Positions 60,175 to 64,000 of a DNA stretch of 64,000 nucleotides are shown here, in pieces (the stretch's first letter is position 1; each line of letters begins with the position of its first letter). The notes under the pieces are model-generated. The model had not been told where the DNA came from. It worked only from the letters and a program-made list of their open reading frames with translations, and did not search any database. This DNA comes from Raineyella sp. LH-20 (lineage in GTDB: Bacteria; Actinomycetota; Actinomycetes; Propionibacteriales; Propionibacteriaceae), in contig NZ_CP137003.1 of the NCBI RefSeq assembly GCF_033110965.1, positions 558,001 through 622,000 on the forward strand, written 5' to 3'. The translations under genes were made by a program, and so were the position numbers.

Positions 60175-61161
60175 TTACTTGATCAGGCCGGCGGTCTTGT
60201 ACATGTCGATGTACTGGCCGACGGTGGACGCGTCGACCACCGGCGCGTCGATGTTCTTGTCGATCTGCTTCTGCGCACCGGTGAGGAGGTCGTGGACACT
60301 CGACATGTTGAGCTTGGCCAGGTCGATGGCGGACTGCAGGGTGGTGGCGGACATCTTCCCCTGCTGGATCAGCAGGCAGGCCTCGGGGGTGCCGTCGGTG
60401 CCGTACGCGAACATCTTGCCGGCCGCCGGCTTGTTCCCGACCGCCTCCAGGGCACCGGCGCACATGTTGTCGTTCATCGAGCAGATGGCGTCGATCTGGG
60501 GATTGGCGGTCATCCAGTCCTCCATCAGCTTCATGCCCTCGTCCTTGTTCCAGTTCGCGATCTGCTCGCCGACGATCTTCACGTCGGGTCGCTTGTCGAA
60601 GAACTCGGCCTGCCAGGCCTTGCGGCGCTCGATGGCGTGGAAGTTGCCGGCCGGGCCGTTCAGCACCACGACCTTGCCGTTCTGGGGCACCTCGGCGAGA
60701 GCCTTCTTGGCCACGCCGGCGCCCTGGTCGTACGGGTTCGCGTCGACCGAGGAGGCCCCGGCGATGTTGGCGATCCGGGCGTTGGTGGTGATGGCGATGA
60801 TGTTCGCCGCGACGACCTTCTCGACGTAGGGCCGCTGGGCCTCGCCGTTGTTCGGCTGGACGATGATCGCGTTGAACTTGTTGGTGATCGCGTTCTCGAT
60901 CAGGGTGTTCTCGGTGTCATCGTTCGCCTGGCCGTCGAAGACCTCGATCGACAGGTCGGGGTACTGGCCGGCGGCGTTCTTCATCTCGTTGGCGAGCCAC
61001 GCGGCGAAGGAGTCCGACTGGGCGCGGGCGATGTAGGCCACCCGGAACTTACCGCTGCCGGCTGAGCCGGAGGTGTTGCGCGAGCATCCGACGAGAACGC
61101 CACCGAGGCCGAGCAGAGCGGTGGTCTTCAGCAGTCCGCGACGAGTGAGATAGGGCGACAT
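60175..61161 (-). CDS. Sugar ABC transporter substrate-binding lipoprotein (RbsB-like)
   Basis: This 328-residue protein has a Tat-like signal with RRGLLKTTALLGLGG and a lipobox LVGC (Cys26), so it is probably a Tat-exported lipoprotein. The mature part is a periplasmic-binding-protein type 1 fold: FRVAYIARAQSDSFAAWLANEM, FNAIIVQPNNGEA and GTDGTPEACLLIQQGKM. It belongs to the ribose/xylose/polyol group. It is co-oriented with permease and ATPase upstream and dehydrogenase downstream (43 bp). Confidence 0.92.
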   Translation of the reverse strand: MSPYLTRRGLLKTTALLGLGGVLVGCSRNTSGSAGSGKFRVAYIARAQSDSFAAWLANEMKNAAGQYPDLSIEVFDGQANDDTENTLIENAITNKFNAIIVQPNNGEAQRPYVEKVVAANIIAITTNARIANIAGASSVDANPYDQGAGVAKKALAEVPQNGKVVVLNGPAGNFHAIERRKAWQAEFFDKRPDVKIVGEQIANWNKDEGMKLMEDWMTANPQIDAICSMNDNMCAGALEAVGNKPAAGKMFAYGTDGTPEACLLIQQGKMSATTLQSAIDLAKLNMSSVHDLLTGAQKQIDKNIDAPVVDASTVGQYIDMYKTAGLIK

Positions 61162-61180
61162 TGCCGTGATCCTTTCGATG

Positions 61181-61240
61181 GGGATGACAGTCCGTTGGGG
61201 GGATGACAGTCCGATGGGGGTGATGAACAGTTCGACTGGG
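61181..61240. repeat. 20-bp imperfect tandem repeat in the ABC operon
   Basis: Three 20-bp units, GGGATGACAGTCCGTTGGGG, GGATGACAGTCCGATGGGGG and TGATGAACAGTTCGACTGGG, are consecutive. They lie in the 134-bp gap between the permease stop and the binding-protein start. The region would be mRNA of the operon. Confidence 0.75.
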
Positions 61241-61295
61241 TGATGGATGAGGGATGTCGGGGCCTGCTGTCGGGCAGGTCGTGTCCGGGGTCCTG

Positions 61296-62300
61296 CTATT
61301 TCTGCAGGGACGGTTCGGGAGGCGTGGGCCGGCTTTCGGAGAGATCGGGCTTGAGGATGACGTGCGTACGCTTCGCCCGCTTGCTGCGGATGTCGTACAT
61401 CACCGCGACGGCGATGATGACGCCCTTGGTGATCTGCTGGACGTACGACTGGACGCCGACCAGGTTCATGATGTTGTTCAGCAGGCCGATGATGAAGGCA
61501 CCGGCGAGGGTGCCGAGGGTGGTGCCGACGCCACCGGTGAAGCTGGTGCCGCCGACGACGGCCGAGGTCAGGCCCTCCATCTCGTAGCCGACCGCGCCGT
61601 TGGGCAGGCCCGCGTTGACACGGCTCATGAAGAGCACGCCGGCCACGCCGACGAAGATCCCGTTGAGGATGAACGCCTGGTACTTCGTCTTGCGGACGTT
61701 GATGCCGGAGGCGCGGGCGGCCAGTTCGTTGCCGCCGATGGCGTAGAGGGCGCGGCCGTATTTCGTCTGGTTCATCAGGTAGCCGGTGAGACCGACGGCG
61801 ACGAGCAGGAAGATCACCGGGATCGGGATCGGGCCGATCGAGCCCTGGCCCAGGTCGGTGAACTTGCCGAGCTGGAGGATGTTCTGACCGCGGGTGTAGA
61901 GCAGCACGGCGCCGCGCGCCACCATCCCGACCGCCAGCGTCGCGATGAAGGGAGGCACGTCGAAGTCGGCGGTCATCACCGCACTGATCAGGTTGCAGAC
62001 GACACCGACGACGATGCCGACCACCAGGGCCACGATGATGCTGTCGGTCGCCTTGTACGCCACCACCGACAGCACACCGGCCAGCGCCAGCACCGAGCCG
62101 GCGGAGAGGTCGATCATCCCGCAGATGATCAACATCATCTCGCCGAAGGCCAGGATCGTGGTCACGGTGAGCTGGCGCGGGATGTTCGTCATGTTCTCGG
62201 CGGTGAGGAAGTTCGGGCTCAGGAACGAACTCCCGATGAACATCGCCAGCAGGATCAGATAGATCGAGTACTTGCTCAGGTTGAGATTACGAAGCTTCAT
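61296..62300 (-). CDS. Sugar ABC transporter permease (RbsC-like)
   Basis: This 334-residue membrane protein has about ten helices. GMIDLSAGSVLALAGVLSVV, ALYAIGGNELAARASGINV and AVVGGTSFTGGVGTTLGTLAGAFIIGLLNNIMNLVGV are RbsC/XylH-family permease motifs. ATG 62300 follows AGGGGTGA and lies 5 bp after the ATPase stop. A GTG at 62309 would give a 4-nt overlap instead. The longer upstream frame is the ATPase gene in another frame. Confidence 0.94.
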   Translation of the reverse strand: MKLRNLNLSKYSIYLILLAMFIGSSFLSPNFLTAENMTNIPRQLTVTTILAFGEMMLIICGMIDLSAGSVLALAGVLSVVAYKATDSIIVALVVGIVVGVVCNLISAVMTADFDVPPFIATLAVGMVARGAVLLYTRGQNILQLGKFTDLGQGSIGPIPIPVIFLLVAVGLTGYLMNQTKYGRALYAIGGNELAARASGINVRKTKYQAFILNGIFVGVAGVLFMSRVNAGLPNGAVGYEMEGLTSAVVGGTSFTGGVGTTLGTLAGAFIIGLLNNIMNLVGVQSYVQQITKGVIIAVAVMYDIRSKRAKRTHVILKPDLSESRPTPPEPSLQK

Positions 62301-62305
62301 GACGT

Positions 62306-63811
62306 TCACCCCTGGGTGATTTCCGGGACTTGATTCATTGCGTGGGCGAGGATGCGCTCCTGACTGAACTCCGCACGAGGGATCTCGCCGGTGAGTCGCC
62401 CGGCCGACATGACATAGATGCGGTCGCACATCCCGATGAGTTCGGGCAATTCGGAGGAGACCATCAGCAGCCCCTTGCCCTGCTGGGCCAGCTGGGTCAT
62501 CAGGCGATAGATCTCGAACTTGGCACCGACGTCGATGCCGCGGGTCGGCTCGTCGAGCAGCAGCACCTCGGGGTCGGTGAGCAGCCACTTGGCCAGCAGG
62601 ACCTTCTGCTGGTTGCCGCCGCTCAGCGACTGGATCGGGGTCTCCACGCTGGGCGCCTTCACCGCCATGGCCTTGAAGTACTCGGCGACCAGGGCGTCCT
62701 CCTCCCGGGGATGGGAGCGGCCGCCGTGGATGACCTTCTGCAGGCTGGCCAGGGTGGCGTTCTTCTTGATCGAGAGGATGGGCACGATGCCCATCAGCCG
62801 GCGGTCCTCCGAGAGCAGCGCCACACCGTGCCGGATGGCCTGCTGCGGGGTGGAGATGCTCACCGGGGTGCCGTTGACCTCGACGGTGCCGCCGTCGAGC
62901 GGATCGAGACCGAAGATCGACTGGATCGTCTCGCTGCGTCCGGCGCCCACCAGGCCGGCCAGCCCGACGATCTCACCGGCCCGTACGTGCAGCGAGATGT
63001 CGGTGAAGGTGTGCTCGCGGTGCAGGTCGGAGACCTTCAGCACGACGTCGCCCAGCGCCACCTCCTCCTTGGGGTACTGGTTGTCGAGCTTGCGACCGAC
63101 CATCCGGGCGATCACCTCGTCGAGGTCCAGCTCGGCGGCGGGGTCGGTGCTCACCACCTGGCCGTCGCGCAGGATGGTGATGTCGTCGGCGATCCGGAAG
63201 ACCTCGTCCATCTTGTGCGAGATGTAGATGATCGCCACACCCCGGCTGCGCAGGAGGTCGATCTTCCGGAAGAGGTTCTCCACGTCCTTGTGCGCGATCG
63301 CGGAGGTCGGCTCGTCCATGATGAGGATGTCGGCCTTGTGGTAGATCGCCCGTTCGATCTCCAGCATCTGGATGTCGGACACCGTCAGGCTGGCCAGCTT
63401 CTGGTCGATGCTGTACGGCAGCCCCTCGCGGTCGAGGATCGCGCGGGCCTCGCGGCGGATGAACTTCCAGTCCACCCGGCCGGCCTTCATCGGCAGCCGG
63501 CCGATGAAGAAGTTCTCCGCGATGGTCATCTGCGGCACGTAGTTGAGTTCCTGGGCGATCATCGCGATGCCCAGGCTGTGGGCCTGGATCGGCGACTTGA
63601 CCTTGACCGGTGCGTCATCGAGATAGATCTCGCCGGCGTCCGGCTGGTAGAGGCCGTTGATGATCTTCATCAGGGTGGACTTGCCGGCACCGTTCTCGCC
63701 GCAGAGGGCGTGGACCGTGCCGGGACGGACGGCGAAGCTGACGTTCTGCAGCGCCTTGACGCCGGGGAAGGACTTCTCAATGCCTTCGACCCGCAATCTG
63801 AAGTCACTCAT
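62306..63811 (-). CDS. Sugar ABC transporter ATP-binding protein (RbsA-like)
   Basis: This 501-residue protein has two ATPase domains. The first carries Walker A GENGAGKST, signature-like LTVSDIQMLEIERAI and Walker B ILIMDEPTSAI. The second has GLVGAGRSE, LSGGNQQKVLLAKWL and LLLDEPTRGID. Degenerate second Walker A is normal in the RbsA/MglA/XylG group. It feeds the adjacent permease and binding protein. Confidence 0.95.
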   Translation of the reverse strand: MSDFRLRVEGIEKSFPGVKALQNVSFAVRPGTVHALCGENGAGKSTLMKIINGLYQPDAGEIYLDDAPVKVKSPIQAHSLGIAMIAQELNYVPQMTIAENFFIGRLPMKAGRVDWKFIRREARAILDREGLPYSIDQKLASLTVSDIQMLEIERAIYHKADILIMDEPTSAIAHKDVENLFRKIDLLRSRGVAIIYISHKMDEVFRIADDITILRDGQVVSTDPAAELDLDEVIARMVGRKLDNQYPKEEVALGDVVLKVSDLHREHTFTDISLHVRAGEIVGLAGLVGAGRSETIQSIFGLDPLDGGTVEVNGTPVSISTPQQAIRHGVALLSEDRRLMGIVPILSIKKNATLASLQKVIHGGRSHPREEDALVAEYFKAMAVKAPSVETPIQSLSGGNQQKVLLAKWLLTDPEVLLLDEPTRGIDVGAKFEIYRLMTQLAQQGKGLLMVSSELPELIGMCDRIYVMSAGRLTGEIPRAEFSQERILAHAMNQVPEITQG

Positions 63812-63854
63812 GACTTCGTCCCTTTCTTCATGTTCCGGGCTCCGGTGGCCGAAA

Positions 63855-64000
63855 TCAGGAGTGGCGCATGGCCACGAGATGAGAGAGCTCCGCGAAGCGG
63901 GCCTGGATCGACGGATCGTGGTCGGCCACGAACCGGGAGGCGAGGCGGGGCGTCCACTCCGGCGGCTGCGCCGACCCGGCGAGTGCCCAGGCGGCCTGCC
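63855..64000 (-). CDS. C-terminal fragment, probable FGGY carbohydrate kinase
   Basis: The last 48 residues of a minus-strand gene read QAAWALAGSAQPPEWTPRLA and end ELSHLVAMRHS. The QAAWALAG...PPEW.P pattern matches the C-terminus of xylulokinase-type FGGY kinases. Position at the head of a polyol ABC operon supports that. The rest lies beyond the right edge, so identity is tentative. Confidence 0.5.
   Translation of the reverse strand, partial: QAAWALAGSAQPPEWTPRLASRFVADHDPSIQARFAELSHLVAMRHS

Overview
The window is high-GC DNA with dense genes. It carries actinobacterial markers: a WhiB-type regulator, a Bpa-type proteasome activator, GTP-dependent PEP carboxykinase, an LCP-family cell-wall ligase and a split anaerobic-type cobalamin pathway. 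This suggests an actinomycete, most plausibly of the Propionibacteriaceae. That placement is inferred from gene content and codon use; no rRNA or marker comparison was possible. About 54 protein genes, four tRNAs, one cobalamin riboswitch and several repeat systems can be supported.

Layout. 0-3.6 kb: 5' part of a TrpB2-type gene, a YcaQ-type DNA glycosylase, cold-shock protein, DUF2461 protein and a Nudix hydrolase. 3.7-8.4 kb: cobalamin operon cobI-cobM-cbiG/cbiH fusion-cbiX/sirC fusion, with 4-nt overlaps throughout. 8.4-14.3 kb: tRNA-Arg, pckG, pabC, acs, tRNA-Ser(GCT). 14.4-21.6 kb: LCP ligase, two-component system, MacB/FtsX-type ABC exporter, a PH-domain-like membrane protein abutting tRNA-Ser(TGA). 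21.7-27.8 kb: quinone oxidoreductase, Bpa, WhiB-HTH protein, HAD phosphatase, serS, PAP2/diacylglycerol-kinase fusion. 27.9-31.8 kb (minus): aat, GT-C mannosyltransferase-like protein, pheA with a repeat tail, lipoprotein. 31.9-43.2 kb: EcsC protein, GH13 enzyme, gltA, fused dihydroxyacetone kinase, gntK, mug, two MFS transporters flanking tRNA-Gly, RluA-type pseudouridine synthase, trmL.

43.2-44.9 kb is repeat-rich, with short tandem repeats, a 330-bp dispersed element, a VanZ-like protein with internal repeats and a CDF metal exporter. 45.8-48.9 kb is the second cobalamin operon: riboswitch, a 24-residue Cys-rich ORF, cobT, cobS, cobD. 48.9-49.5 kb holds tandem repeats and no firm gene. 49.5-57.0 kb: a hypothetical membrane protein, fadD, an ABC1 kinase divergent from a Tat-signalled GH31 enzyme, and a TetR/membrane-protein pair with two matching operators. 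57.0-57.6 kb holds the inverted second copy of the 330-bp element and a decayed ParE-like toxin. 57.6-64 kb (minus): a large membrane protein and a polyol/sugar operon (FGGY kinase, ABC ATPase, permease, binding protein, Zn dehydrogenase).

Functional picture. Early corrin-ring genes (3.7-8.4 kb) and lower-ligand genes (45.9-48.9 kb) together cover much of adenosylcobalamin synthesis, and only the second group has a visible riboswitch. pckG, gltA, acs, gntK and the DHA kinase give central carbon metabolism. The most unusual signals are the dispersed palindromic element (three copies), the Cys-rich ORF directly under the riboswitch, a striking excess of the palindrome CGTACG, and a protein gene that starts one base after a tRNA.
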